Shown: positions 25,337 to 38,074 of the stretch, one piece after another
Position numbering within the stretch: the stretch's first letter is position 1
Layout of the letters: the number at the start of each line of letters is the position of its first letter
Source of the DNA: Bathymodiolus brooksi
Taxonomy: Eukaryota; Mollusca; Bivalvia; Mytilida; Modiolidae
NCBI GenBank assembly: GCA_963680875.1
Contig: OY804579.1
Span: forward strand, 78,915,095 to 78,979,094
Length of the DNA stretch: 64,000 bases
Reading direction: 5' to 3'
Program-made: the position numbers and the translations under genes
Notes under the pieces: generated by a model
What the model saw: the letters and a program-made list of their open reading frames with translations, nothing else
Databases searched by the model: none
Told to the model about the DNA's origin: nothing

Positions 25337-25868
25337 TACCTTTTCACTTGAAAAAAAAAAGAACAACAACATACTTTATAGCAGGTCTGGTTATTTTGCG
25401 GGGAAAATTTCATATTCTACATATTCATTGAATAAAAAAAAGAGAAGAAAATGTCGTGTATCAGGTCTAGTTATTTTGCAGGGATAATTTCATTTTCTAG
25501 TCTACATTTCCACTGGAAAAAAAAAAGAGAAAAGATATACCATAATACCTGATAGACAGGTCAGTTAATTTTGAAGGGATGATTTCATCTTCTTCTTTTT
25601 CACTGGAGAAAAAGAGAAAAGAAAATGTCATGTAACTGGTCAGGTTTTTTTGCAGGAACAAGTTCATATTCTTCATTTTCACTGAGCAGAGGGGGGAAAA
25701 AAAGAAAAAAAATGTCATGCAAGGGGATTTTTTGTGGAGATCATTTCATATTGGAAAATAGAAAAGAAAATGTCCTGTATGAGGTCAGGTTATTTTGAAG
25801 GGATAATTTCATACACTGCATTTCACTGGTGAAAACAAAGAGAAAAAAAATATCATATACATGTAGCA
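25337..25868. repeat. Degenerate tandem repeat, ~75-95 bp unit, ~6 copies
   Basis: Each unit has a CAGGT(C)TGGTTATTTTG-like start, GGGATAATTTCATATTCTA, TTTTCACTGG, a purine-rich AAAAAGAGAA tract and AAAATGTCATGTA. Units are diverged and vary in length. Confidence 0.8.
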
Positions 25869-27497
25869 GGTCAGGAATTCTACATTATACACTATAAAAA
25901 CTAGAAAATTATATAAAATTGGTAACCAATATTTTTAGTTGTTGAAATTTTATGGACTCGATTTCTTATTCAGAAAGTCCCTGTCAAAATCCATAATTTA
26001 TTAATTTGTTGTATCATTAACCAGAGTATTTGTACACAAGTAGGTATGGACAATTTTTTTTTAGTTTATTTTTATTAAGAAAAAAAACACAAAAAAACAT
26101 CACTTATTTTTGAAATAAAGTAATTAAAATGAATGCATATTTTCTTTCAATACATCTAGAAAAAATAACATCAGTTTATAGAATTTTATTAGAATAATGA
26201 GTGTTTTTTTTACAGGTTGAATGAAGCTTTAGCCAAGCAATATAGTAGCTTTATTTCTTGTAATAACAATAAAAATGAGACCAAATGTACTTATAATTTG
26301 AAATTAATATCTTCAAAAGAAAACAGTGGAAATAATATTCAAATATTTGTCCTTTGTTAGGCACATTATCTGTACAGAATTTCATATTAACTGTAGAAAA
26401 AAAAACAACTAACATAATACCAGTGAAAAATCAATTTATTATTAGTTTTTTAAATAATAGTATCGGCTTTGAAATTGAAATATCATTTTTTATAAAAATA
26501 AAAAACATTTACTTGGTTTCTTTATTATTACTTTCTACCCATTATGCAATCATAATGCAAAATTCTTGAAAAGATGAAAAACAGCAAATCAGTTTGGCTC
26601 CAGCCATCACCACTCATTTGGAAAGCTTGTGTTTCTTTGTAGTTTGAAATGTTCTTTGATCTAGTCTTTGATGTAGTTGTATGCTAACTCTGATGGCCAC
26701 ACATCTAACAAAATTTGCTGCTGAAATACAGATTAGATGATCAGAGAGTTTGTATTCCTGACTTTATGTTTTTTAGGGTCATGGGTAAAAAGTAAGGGAG
26801 TCGACCTGGCATATTGCAGTCTCATGCATTGGTTTTGCATTTTTTTTTATTGCATAATTAGTTATGTATTTTAAAGTACTTATTTTGTGCTTTGATGTAT
26901 ACAGTGTAAAGATATCTGTATATATCATTGGGAAACCTTTCCAAGTAGTTGATAGATATTGGAGTCTAGTTTCGTAAGAGAATATATATAATAGGACTGA
27001 ACACAATTACAAGGTAAGGGCACTACAGAGGAAATATGTCGATAAGGAGTTTTTACCCTAGGGATACTATTTGATAAGGTAGGGAGGAATAATTTTGTGA
27101 CACAATTTGAATGTTTGGTTAGGAAGACAATTTGTTAAAGGTAGGATTGTAACATTGGGTCAGAGAAGACAATTAAAAAAAGGGGGAGGAGGTACAATTA
27201 GGAGGAATTTAAAACAGATCACAATTTAAAATAGCTAGGAAATTATGTACTTGACTATATACATCATTGATAAAAATTGCACATTTTTTCCATGGAAATT
27301 GAAAATACTTCCCAATTTGTTCATAAAATTATAAGAAGTAACAGAACTTAATTAATTAATTTAATTATGGTCATTAAGAAGTTCTAACAAATAACTTATG
27401 ATTTCGTCATTAAAAAGTTTCCATTTTAGAATATGATAAATAAGGAATTTTCTGAGACTTTAATTTTGATTGTGATGACTTTGATATTTTCTCATTT

Positions 27498-27516
27498 CCC
27501 CCCCCCCCCCCCCCCC
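27498..27516 (+). repeat. Poly-C run (19 nt)
   Basis: Uninterrupted C tract, i.e. a G run on the template strand, inside intron 2. Confidence 0.9.
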
Positions 27517-27590
27517 GTGTTACATGTACCGCTATTTCATTTTGAACTTGAGGAAAAATTTATATCCAACTAATGATGTTCATAGTATAC

Positions 27591-27734
27591 AGGATGAGCA
27601 CCGGTCATCCGGCCCAAAACCAGTAAGACTTTGTTCGGACCAGATAATTTTTCAGTTTTTATTTAGAACTATATAAAAATAAATTCAAGATTTTGATTCG
27701 GACCAGTAAATTCAAATTTCATTTCGTGTCCTGA
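27591..27734 (-). mobile_element. CAGTCCTC-type MITE, 5'-worn copy
   Basis: Reverse-oriented copy with gatgagcaccggtcatcc, cccaaaaccagtaagacttt, gaccagtaaattcaaattt and TTCATTTCGTGTCCTGAG. The first terminal repeat is eroded. Confidence 0.75.
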
Positions 27735-29449
27735 GATTAGGATTTTAAGACAGAATTAAAATAATTTGATAAAAGAAAAATGTTTTATACTACATGTAAT
27801 ATTGCTTTAAAAAGATATTGAACACATTTTTACCTGATTTATTTCCTTAGAAAAGACCACCAATATTGTCGCATACAATACACTTTTTAGAAACAGTTTA
27901 TCTGGTTTTCACACCTTTTTAGTGTTTAAATAATTGTGTTAAAATGGTTAGAATGGAATTTTTAGACATTATATATTTTAAGTATTCCAAGTTCAGGTGT
28001 AAAATTGATCAGGGTTATATATCTTTAATACATACTGTAGTGGGATATTAGCTATATTTAAAGTACATTTGTGACATGATTGAAAAACTAGATAGTTTTA
28101 TGAAGTTACTTGACTTAGTTAAGATGCAGACTAATAAACTCACGATTTATTGTTTAAAACGAAGAAAATATTATCATATTTCAATAACTGAAATATTTGT
28201 TACGATCTGAAATAGATTCCGCTTAAGGCAAAAGTTTACGAAACATGATTTGCATTTAAAATTGAAACATTATTTTGTAGGTTATAGATATCTTGCAGCG
28301 AGCCAAACATCAAAGGCTCCACACTTGTGAATTTAAATTCATTAATTGGTAGAGAGATTGGAGTTTGTATAGTTCACAATTGGACTGTGACATCTATGAA
28401 AGTTTATTTCTCGGAACATTAATAATAACATACATTTTTTGTGTTGGTTTTATATGACTCAGTTATATTATGAATACACCTGACTGGAGGGGAATTGTGT
28501 GGTAAAAGATTAATATGAATTCAAAAGATCACTTCAGGGGGTGCTTGTTATATGATTTATTTCATTTAACATTATTTTTGTTTACAAAACAAGGAGGAAA
28601 AAATTATATCTCAAATATACAATGTAGTTTATATTGAATTTGTGAAAAAGGTTATAGATTATTCAATAATTTAAATATATGATCCATTCCATTTGTGACA
28701 AATGCACAAAATATATATTTTTTTTTATTGCAAATGAATATATGGATATTTTGAAATAATTGTTTTCTTACTTAAAACAAGTAAATTCAAGTTATTTGGT
28801 GTTGTAGAATATAACAAATACTTTTAAGAGAATTTGTCTAGTTTAATTAATACATGTATTAAATTGTGATGAAACTTGTAATAAATATGTAGACACAGTA
28901 AATGTCCTTAACTAAGCTACTTTTAAAAGGTAAAAATATCAAAACAATATTAATGATAAATACATGTACATAAAACAAAAAATTATGAAAGTCCCAGAAT
29001 TTTAACCTCAGAGGTCTTTGTCAAGGTAAAGAGAAGAAACATGTCGGATGTAATTCTTATATATTTTTAAAATGTGAAAGGTTAGGAAAGTTAGAATTTG
29101 ATACTAAACATATTAGAACCTGGTTGTACAAGCAATGCTACAAGTGTATGAAAACATAATAAATTTTATTTTATTGCCGGTATGTTCATCAAAGATTTAA
29201 AAGAAAAAATATTCAGAGCATAATCATTTTTGAATAAAAATAAAATGAAATTATGACTGTGGGATCCTTTATAAAACATTTTCATGACAAAATTATAATT
29301 TTATTTCAAATACATGTAACATAAAATATTTATTGGAAACGTTCAAAATAGAGAATGAAATAAATATATATAGCATCTAAAAAATAAATTTTTGTAAATT
29401 GATATTCCACAAATATAACATTTGAGTTTGGCTTTTCACCTTCTTTTCT

Positions 29450-29613
29450 CAGTCCTCGAAATTAAAATTGAATTTACTGGTTCAAATCAAATTCTTGAAC
29501 TTATTTTATATATATATATATATATATATGTAGATAAAAACTGAAAAATATACTGGTCTGAACAAAGTTTTACTGGACTTGGGTCGGAGGATCGGTGCTC
29601 ATCGTGAGGACTG
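29450..29613 (+). mobile_element. CAGTCCTC-type MITE with 6-bp target duplication
   Basis: Starts CAGTCCTCGAAATTAAAATT and ends CATCGTGAGGACTG. Both sides are flanked by TTTTCT (29444-29449 and 29614-29619). A TA microsatellite (about 29508-29529) has expanded inside it. Confidence 0.88.
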
Positions 29614-31439
29614 TTTTCTTTGATTTCTGATGAATTACAGAATATCTTGAAATTCAGAAAACCCAAAATCTTATTTTAATGCATTATTTCAAATCACTCG
29701 CAAGCTCTAGTTCTTCAGCTCAATTTGAGGCTTGTTTTTTGGCAAATTGATATATTGTTTAAAAAATACTATTTACCCATTATTATTGTGGTCAATTTTT
29801 GTGGAAAAAAAAATTATAATTACGTACACCTCATCTTGAACAACTTGCTTTCTGCAGTTCACTTGATAAACTCGAGATTTAAAAAAATGAAATATTATTT
29901 AAACAGGGACTCTATATTAAATATCAGTACATGTATTACATACTTTATGTCACAGAATCAGATAATGATGAACTAGAATCCTTTTAAAAGAACTTTAAAA
30001 CCAAGCTTGACTTTGATAAAATATTTCTACCAGAAAATTTGTCATGGGAAATTTGGATAGTTGAAACTTTACAACAGTTTCTGTCAAAAACTTTTGATTA
30101 ATTAGAAAGTTTAGAAAACATATACCGCTTGATGATAACATGTGTATATTTTTGTGTGATGACAAATGCTGATTTTTGTATGACAAATGCTATAGTAGGA
30201 ATTTTCATTATTATAGTCTTTGCCTTAATTTTTTTCAACTACATACATGAAAGCCAAACTTAGGAAATTTTTCTATTTATTCAAACAAATTCTTTCATAA
30301 ATTTCACTTTTCCGAATCCAGTTTTACTTGTCCCGGGCTTCGGGCAAGTGGGTTAGCGCAAAGACTGTTGCAGTATTTGTTATGTGTAATTTATTTATTT
30401 TTTCATCATTTTTAAGTTTTTTTTCTTCTGATCTTTGCTTAAGTACTACATTGTATTATAATTATTTTGTTCTTAATTTTGTAAGGTATATTTTCGGTAT
30501 TATTTTCACACCTACATCTTTTTGTTTACTCAGTTTGCCAATAATTGAAGGAATTTTAATTCTCTTTTAAGCTTTGTCAAAATGTTTGAAGAAAGTGAAC
30601 ACCTTAAAAAAATATTTTGTTGTAATTGCTTATAATTAAAAAGAATGACAATCTCGACCATATTCACCAGTAACATAATATCTGTTGTCAGTTTGTTCAG
30701 GAAATGGTTAAATATGAAATTCAGAGAGCAAACAGTGAAAAGAGGTTATTTCATAAAAAATTCATATGTGGTTAGTCAGTTTGTCAGCCCAGAATCCAAG
30801 ATCAGCTTTTGTCACTATCCTATTTATCTTAAAATGGAAAAATCTGTTCTTGAGTTCACCCATGGTTTTTAGCGAGTTTCGTGTTGCTCGATCTTTATTT
30901 TCATTGTTTGTCTTTTTTTCTTTTGTTTATTATGTTTTATATTATATTTAGTCTGTCCTACGATTTACAGCTTTCGCTATGGAATCTTCAAATTTTTCTT
31001 TCTGGTTTGAGTAGTCTTTAGTCAAACTTTAAAGAGGTGAAAAGTATCTTTAAAGCCTTAAATGTATGTCTTACATAAATCTTATGATATTGTCAGTGAA
31101 TGATGTTCATTGAGAAAGTTGTAAGAATTGATGTCACAAGATGCAAGTGTGAAGTCCAAATGTAGTGACATAGGTCATCAGCTATGATATTACTGGTTTC
31201 TTGAAGTTTTCTGTGTTGCATGCTTTCTTGTGTACATTTGTAGTAATATCAGATTTAATTATTTATCAGATCTGTATAAAAAATATAGCCCCCTGTAGAC
31301 TTTTAAAGGTACAAGGTAGTCTCAAATTGAGCTACCTTGTAAACATCTTTGAGTGGTCGACTGGAGAACCAAGTGGTACCAAGTATTTTGACCCATTTAA
31401 AATGCTATTTGGTGCCTTCATATTTCAAATATTGCTGTA

Positions 31440-31680
31440 TTTATTAAGATAAAAAAAGGCTGGCTGGTAATTTCCAAAGCTCGGTACACTCGAAAAGTAT
31501 GGCCTGTTAATACCGAAGTTCGGTACACTCACAAAGTCTGGCCTGGAAATACCAAAGTTCGGTACACTCAAAAATTATTGAAAGCACCACATATCAGACG
31601 GGCAAGTACATGTAGGTTAGCGTGAAGACTGCCGAAGTTCGGTACACTTGAAAAGTTTTGAAAGCACCGCAAATCAGACT
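31440..31680. repeat. Short tandem repeats with a palindromic GGTACACTC motif
   Basis: The motif (T)ACC(G/A)AAG(T/C)TCGGTACACTC recurs at about 31475, 31521, 31556 and 31640. It is accompanied by GGCCTG(T/G)(T/A)AATACC in the first copies and GAAAGCACC(A/G)CA(A/T)ATCAGAC in the later ones. GGTTAGCGTGAAGACTG at 31616 echoes GGTTAGCGCAAAGACTG at 30352, so parts are dispersed. Confidence 0.6.
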
Positions 31681-33721
31681 GTAACCCAATTTATACCTTT
31701 TTCTTTGACTAATGGATACCGGTAGTCTATAGATATTTCTGACTGAATCATTTGATCTCCTATATGACATATCTATAAAAACTATCAGAATTTATTTGAA
31801 TTCCATACAAAAAATAAAAATCTAGTTTGGTTGATTGTTTCCATCTGTGATAGTAATGTATAGTTTTGATCTTGGGCTATTACACTTCTTATACTGATTT
31901 TATACATATGTAATGTTATATTCTGTTCACGTAATCATATTGGTTTAATAAAGAATCTTCTTTGACGATCGTAATTTCTTATACCATTTTGTCACCTTCA
32001 CAATATTCTCATTATTTCTTTGTTGCCGCCATCACTGCATTAATTAGTAAATGAAAGCTATAAGGCATAATGACAACAACTGTTAACGATGTGAACAGTA
32101 ATGACTGAAGGGTCTATGGCATTAGTCACTATCACTCATTTTTACTATTTTACTTCCACCACTAAGATTGAATCATGTCAGGTGTGTGAAATAAACGTTG
32201 GGAGAATATCGAAGTGACAATCAAAAATGGACAATCCAGAGAAATTGGCAACATAGGGTACAGAAGACGAAGACAAACATTGTAATCTTAAAGTTTTTTT
32301 TAACAGCCATCTGTTTCCAACTTTCTACCAGTAAAATACAATCTACTTATAAAATAGAACAAATATAGATACCACAATAGCACAAAGGGAGATTATTCAA
32401 TTTTAGGCCATGTTGGTCAAAGGGAGATAACTCTATGTTAATATATAATCAAAGGGAGATAACTTTATTTTGATCTCAAAAGAATACACTACACCTTCAC
32501 CTTCTATAAATTTTTTTTATTATTGACTGCTTATCCAGATGTTGCAATTTTAAGAGGGGAGAATTTATTAGGAACAAAAGTTTATTATGAAATTATCCAA
32601 ACTACTTTATATTGGTAGATTTTTTGTGTAAAATTCAGTCTGTAAAATGAAGTCTGTTGCCATATGTCCTAAATTAAGATTTCTTGATTATTAGTGGTAG
32701 GACATCTTGACCTTTTGTAAACATTAAAGCAAATCAGATCATATCCCCTTTGTTCACAAGTGGTGGCAATACAAATTGATCTAAAAGATAACTCCTTTCT
32801 TTCATTTGATATTTTTCAGTCTTTAAAACACATGTTAAAAATGACCATAAATTTGAGGTCGTATTTATCGATCAGCTGTTTGCAGCATCACTGAGTAATT
32901 AGTTGGATAAAGTCAATAGACTAGTTATTCCTTAAAGATTTTCTCTGGAGATCAAAAACATGAGATCAAAGGGTTGAAGTTAGTCTTTAACAAACCATGA
33001 TATGTATATAATTTGAGGTCTTGTGTCAGAATGTTTGTTTTGAATTGCAAACCAGCAGGCTGTTGAATTTCTTTGAATATTTTGCTAATTTTCTCATCGC
33101 TTGCATTACTTCATATAGATTGTAGCTTGATCAGTAGAAAATTTGAATCACATTTTTTAATTTCGATGATCTATTATAGACCACCCAGGACATAAATATA
33201 TTGATGTAGAATTATACCAGCTGTTTTTACAATAGTATTTACCAGTAAATTCTTTCTTAATCAGTTTGTCGAATTTGATATGAATTTAAATGAAAATATA
33301 TATACTAAAACGTTTTTAGCTGTTATCGGAGTAGAAATTGGCAAAAGGTTGAGAAATTGGAATTTTATCATGCTCTGTATTAACCCTTACAAATATGGAA
33401 AACTTGTATGCTCTGTGAGGAAACTGCGTGATGTAGAAATGGAGTTAGTTATTCCGTTTTATCATTCGGCTACCATCTCCAGGTATTGCAGACTGATGAC
33501 ATCGGCGGAGAGCAATGCTCCGTCTGTTTTCTTCTAGCTTTTCGTATATGACGCTCCTGACATTCTTGAGAATCTAGTACAACCCCCTATTTAAGAACAT
33601 CCGCTGATTGTGCAGGATGATAAAATATTTAACCAATGAGGCGTAAATGGGTTCCCTACATTAACAAAATGCCATATTCCATCTGCACATAAAAGTACAA
33701 ATGTAGGTTACATTGATTTAA

Positions 33722-33890
33722 CAGTGAAACCTGTCTAAACAGAACCTTGAATAAAACGGAATCCTGTATAAACGTAGGCAATCTTATGTTTAATTTGGCC
33801 AGTATATACTGAACACCTACGGTGACCTACCTGTCTATTCCGAATACAAAAGCTCGTCCCAAAGAGATTCGATTTAGACTGGTGGCACTG
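33722..33890. mobile_element. Small MITE with CAGTG termini (Tc1/mariner- or pogo-like)
   Basis: The left end CAGTGAAACCTGTCTAAAC and right end GATTTAGACTGGTGGCACTG are imperfect inverted repeats. The right end is followed by TA; the left flank has AA instead of TA. A related left end occurs at 35020 (TA then CAGTGAAACACTTCTAAAC). The superfamily is inferred from the TA preference and CAGTG termini. Confidence 0.65.
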
Positions 33891-34022
33891 TATTTTTATC
33901 AACTCCCAACCAATAACGACAAATGCAATGGAAATAAATTGGGTAAGCATTTTGTATAACAATTATTTTTAAAACCTTCAATGAATTACATTGTATAAAG
34001 TATTCATTTATTATATTTTCAG

Positions 34023-34111
34023 GAAAACCTCCAGTACAAGACAGAAATGCTGGGCCTTTTGGTTATGGAATACCTTCTTATCCCCCATACTCAAACGGAT
34101 CTCCTGGTCTT
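34023..34111 (+). CDS. TCF7L2-like (pangolin): TCF/LEF exon 3
   Basis: An 89-nt exon between acceptor TTATATTTTCAG and donor GTAAGT. Completing the split Gly codon from exon 2, it encodes GKPPVQDRNAGPFGYGIPSY then PPYSNGSPGL (residues 71-100) and ends in phase 0. The PFGY..PSYPPYSNGSP stretch corresponds to the region of Drosophila Pangolin that reads GYLVSPYSYANGSPSG, and to the PYLSNGS segment of vertebrate TCFs. This is the proline-rich linker between the beta-catenin-binding domain and the Groucho/TLE-interaction region. Phase agreement on both sides (1 in, 0 out) supports the model. Confidence 0.88.
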
Positions 34112-34404
34112 GTAAGTATTGTATACACTCGTATTTTTTTCTACCAAAGATGTTAAATCAGACCTTTTTAGATTTACAAAAAGATATGCAATGAGCCATC
34201 ATTATTGATGTGTTTAAAAGGTAGGAAAACCTACACAGTCAAAGCAAACTGACCGGTATAACCCCCTGGTCTTAGGTAGGTGCCGGGAAAATCTGAATAC
34301 TTGAGGTGGCTATATTGGGTGTTAGCTCAAGTCAGTGGTGTTGGGCTTGTTGTCAGAAGTCACTGTCATTACATTTGTATAAACCAGGGATGATTGAATT
34401 TTTT

Positions 34405-34817
34405 TTATGCCCCCACTCGTAGAGAGGGGGCTATATTGCAATCACCTTGTCCGTCCGTTCACACTTTCGTAACAGATATCTCAGCTTCTACTGGAAGAAA
34501 TGATTTTATATTTGATGTATGGCTTTGGCATGGTGACTTGTACTGTGTCTCACCTTTCCAGGTTTACTGCACATCTACTTCCTGTTTACAGTGCGACTTA
34601 GAATTTTTCATGTTTGCCGTAATGAAAACTTTCGTAACAGTTATCTCAGCTTCTACTGGAAGAAATGATTTTATATTTGATATATGGCTTTGGCATGGTG
34701 ACTTGTACCGTGTCTCCCCTTTCCAGGTTTACCGCACATCTACTTCCTGTTTACCGTGCGACTTACAAATGAACGAGTGGGGGTATTTTTAGCATGACGT
34801 AGCATGCAACATCTTGT
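34405..34817 (+). mobile_element. Helentron-like non-autonomous element A
   Basis: The 5' end TTATGCCCCCACTCG is followed by AGAGGGGGC (a palindrome) and a CCGTCCG motif. The core is two copies of a ~165-bp repeat (aactttcgtaacag or acactttcgtaacag, then atctcagcttctactgga). Near the 3' end CGAGTGGGGGTAT is an inverted copy of the 5' start. A hairpin GCATGACGTAGCATGC and the terminal ATCTTGT follow. The open frame through the two repeats is a by-product. Confidence 0.75.
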
Positions 34818-34856
34818 TTATATATGTTTTCAACTATTTTCTTCTGGAGAGAAATT

Positions 34857-34967
34857 GTCGTAAATTGGTGGACACAGTCAGAACAGGTCAAAAATAGACC
34901 ATATGAAAGGAGGTGTAGATGGTTTCAGTTATTTTTCATTGATTTTGTTTTCTAATCAGAATTATAC
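34857..34967. repeat. Dispersed repeat, copy 1 (copy 2 at 36838-36953)
   Basis: The two segments share CAGTCAGAA(C/A)AGGTCAAAAAT, a TGAAAGG(A/G)GGTGTA(G/A)ATG block and a TTTTCTAA(T/C)CAG end. The identity of the repeat is unknown. Confidence 0.7.
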
Positions 34968-35376
34968 CTATACAACTCCGTCACCCAGTGAAAATGAACA
35001 AGGGAGGAATTTTTAGGTACAGTGAAACACTTCTAAACTGAAACTGAAATAAACCGAAATCATGTATAAACAAAAACATTTATGTTTGAAACAAAAACAC
35101 CTGTCCTGATCATTAGTCCAATATTATGATAATTTTGAAAGACATATCTCAGAGATCAGAGTGCTATGGTTTAATAGTGGTAATCTTCTGAGTAATATAT
35201 TATAGTTTAACATGTTAAATGATTTAATGGCTAACCAATTTTCAATAGAAATAGATGTATTAACTAAATTAGCGTGATCTTTAGAGAATATCACATCTTT
35301 GACTTAATACAATACAGTGAAAAACTGGTCCACCATAATACCGAATGACAATAACCCCGAGTCCACAAAAGTTTAC

Positions 35377-35378
35377 TG

Positions 35379-35410
<32 letters not shown>
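35377..35410. repeat. TA dinucleotide microsatellite
   Basis: About 17 consecutive TA units. Similar shorter runs occur near 14920, 17635, 25005 and 29508. Confidence 0.9.
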
Positions 35411-35413
<3 letters not shown>

Positions 35414-35439
35414 GTCTAAAATGTTAGCACAACGATATC

Positions 35440-35672
35440 AAAAAAATATGTTAAAATGTAACAAGAATAACTATAAGTCTACAAAAAGACTATAATTATA
35501 ATGAAATCGACGGATATTTCGCTTGACCGACAAGCTTCATCAGCGTCTGTAATCCGATTATATATATACGTTTGAAAATTAAACCAAACAGTGTTAGAAT
35601 TAGATTTTAGAGCTGTCAAATTTTTGTTCTTCCCTTGACGGGACTTGAACCCAACACCATTGATACACTGTA
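35440..35672 (-). mobile_element. tRNA-derived SINE, second copy with a conserved downstream domain
   Basis: On the minus strand it begins in the tRNA-like head (cagtgtatcaatgg, then GGGTTCAAGTCCCG as B-box). It continues through 'tctaattctaacactgtt' shared with the copy at 140-306, then a distinct block GACGCTGATGAAGCTTGTCG followed by GTCAAGCGAAATATCCGTC. It ends near an AT-rich hairpin-like sequence (atagtctttttgtagac then tatag). Confidence 0.65.
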
Positions 35673-36095
35673 TATATGTTATTTTTCTCCGAGTCTATTA
35701 TTATGATATTTTAACACTAAGTTGACTAAAATTAAATTTTTAATATTTTATGAAACTCATTGGAATGTAGATGGGTGTACAACAGGGGTCTCAAAAGGGG
35801 AATAAAAATTAAATATATTTTTTTAGCGATCTAATTAAATGGCATTGTTCACTTGCTCCCCTTACTAATATGCTGTGGCTTGTGGAATTTGAAGAAACTC
35901 TATTATGGATCATATGTGAGTATCCCGTTGTCATGTCCTTTACTGTCCAATGAAAATGGAGTTTAGGAGACTGAAAGAATTATAATTTGAAATAAAACTA
36001 TATTGTTTATTATGACCAATCTGATTGGTCAAAAAAGGTCATAACCTGTATTTATTATATCATTAATATTTATGAGATAGGCAGAGATACTTGCA

Positions 36096-36660
36096 ACTCA
36101 TGATATTGGTTGAAATTCTCATGTATCGATAGGTCGACAACCAAATCAACTCATGATATTGGGTGAAATTCTCATGTATCGATAGGTCGACAACCAAATC
36201 AATTTATGATCTTGGTTGAAATTCTCTTATATCTATATATAGGTCAGCAACCAAAGCCATAATCTTATGATATGGGTTAGAATTCTTTTTAATTGATAGG
36301 TCAACAACCTAAACATATTAATATGATATTGGTGGAAATTCTCTTGTATCGATAGGTTGACAGCCAACACCATATGCATTTGATATTGGTTGAAATTCTT
36401 ATGTATCGATAGGTCAACAACCAAATCCATTTATGATGTTGGTTGAAATTCTCTTGTATCGATAGGTTGACAGCCAACACCATATGCATTTGATATTGGT
36501 GGAAATGCTTATGTATCGATAGGTCAACAACCAAATCCATTTATGATGTTGGTTGAAATTCTCTTGTATCTATAGGTTGACAACCAATGCCATATGCAAT
36601 TGATCTTGGTTGGAAATTCTCTTGTATAAAACAGGTCTACAAAACCATAAATCATTGTTG
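36096..36660. repeat. Tandem satellite, ~53-60-bp unit, ~10 copies
   Basis: The unit is TGATATTGGTTGAAATTCTC, (T/A)TGTATCGATAGGT, then (C/T)GACAACCAA(A)TC or its variant CAGCCAACACCATATGC. Two alternating variants between 36340 and 36550 give a dimeric higher-order period of about 108 bp. The minus-strand frames are periodic by-products. Confidence 0.9.
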
Positions 36661-36985
36661 AAATAGGTCAATGACCAAAGTCATATAGTCATCATGTATT
36701 GTTATAATTGTATAAATCTCTGTGTGACTTGAGTCTTTTATTCTCTCCCTGTTCAATAAGTTGTAGATCATCATGTCATAGGGTTCCATATTATAATGAA
36801 AGAATGTTTATACTACACTCCTCTGAAAATTGTTTTCCGGAAGTTGCTGGATACTGTCAGAAAAGGTCAAAAATTACCATTTTGAAAGGGGGTGTAAATG
36901 TTTTCAGCAATTTTTCTTTGATTTCAGTTATTTTATTTTCTAACCAGGATCATCTCTAATTATTAAGAATGTCCTGCAGAAATTT

Positions 36986-37150
36986 GGATAAATATACAAT
37001 ATACGTACATTGTCAGTAAATATAAAATTTATTTGTATGAGCTTAAGAAACAGGCAGAATAACGAGCCTTCGGCGAGCTTTTCAGGCCTGTTTCGCAGCG
37101 AGTACAAATGAATTTTATATTTAACGACAATGTACATATATTGTGTTTAT
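36986..37150. repeat. Foldback element (~68-bp arms)
   Basis: GGATAAATATACAATATACG, TACATTGTCAGTAAATATAA and GCTTAAGAAACAGGC on the left are the reverse complement, with few mismatches, of GCCTGTTTCGCAGCG, TTATATTTAACGACAATGTA and TTGTGTTTATCC on the right. A short centre contains gagccttcggcgagc, itself a small hairpin. An inverted TTATCCTGCAAT / ATTGCAGGATAA pair (37146 and 37422) suggests a larger element continues to about 37434. Confidence 0.8.
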
Positions 37151-38074
37151 CCTGCAATGTCAAAAAGTCGGAAAATTTGTCAGATTTAAACAAAAAGGAC
37201 AGAAACAAGCGTCATTCCTCGCCTTTCATAAATGTTGTCAAGGGTGTCTTCTTCGTGGTCCGCGTTACATTAGTACCAGTTTCATACTTGTCTGCGCCCT
37301 TCGTTGTACATAGCTACAGGGTACCAGGAAAGTTTATTCGTAGGCTGTAAAGTTTATTCGTCTAGTACGAATAAAGCAAAAATTTATTCGTATAGCATAT
37401 TTGTACAGCAAATGTACTGATTGCAGGATAAACCTGGCAATTGTCCTGAACATTTCAAGGTCTAGTTGAAACACTGGGTTGTATTCATTTCTAGGTAGAT
37501 GATCATATTAATATGAGATGATACAATTATAACATATTGATGCATACAACCGGTACTATTTTATAACCATACAAGCGGTACATGTACTACTTTAATCTTT
37601 ATATATAGATTCCTTGGTTGAAAGATGAAAAGACAAGATTACATAATATTGATACAGTATAAATACATTTACAACTCAATTTATGGTTTATTTAGACCTT
37701 GATGGAATTTAAAATATGAAATGCACCCAGTGTACCATTGTCAAATGGATGATTATTCAATAAAAACAGACAATGATTTATTTAAAGAGTATGACTATTT
37801 CTTCATTGATTTAAAATATCTTTTTGATATAAATGTTGAGCTACTAGCACTTGACATCAGGGTTCACGAAATTGCATATATGTCTTTGGTGGTCCTAGTG
37901 AAAAAAATGTTAGTCATTAATTTTCTAATGCAAAATACCAATCTTGTGTCAGTCCTTGGCAAAATCTGTCCAAATTTTGCTGGTCATGTATGACAGGACA
38001 GTGTCTGGACTTACAAATTTAGGGAACTCTGGCTGTTGAAATGGTTAGATAGAGCTGTAGTCTCTCTCTCTGTC

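Larger units (their letters stand above)
9633..34022 (+). other. TCF intron 2 (~24.4 kb)
   Basis: Bounded by donor GTAAGA and acceptor TTATATTTTCAG. No further TCF exon was recognised inside. Contents are listed separately: tandem repeats, MITEs, SINEs, G/C homopolymers and a near-perfect palindrome. Stretches such as 16000-19200, 21150-22940 and 28000-29440 show only AT-rich DNA. Small frames at 18256-18534, 20824-21147 and 22942-23199 have no recognisable domain. Confidence 0.8.
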
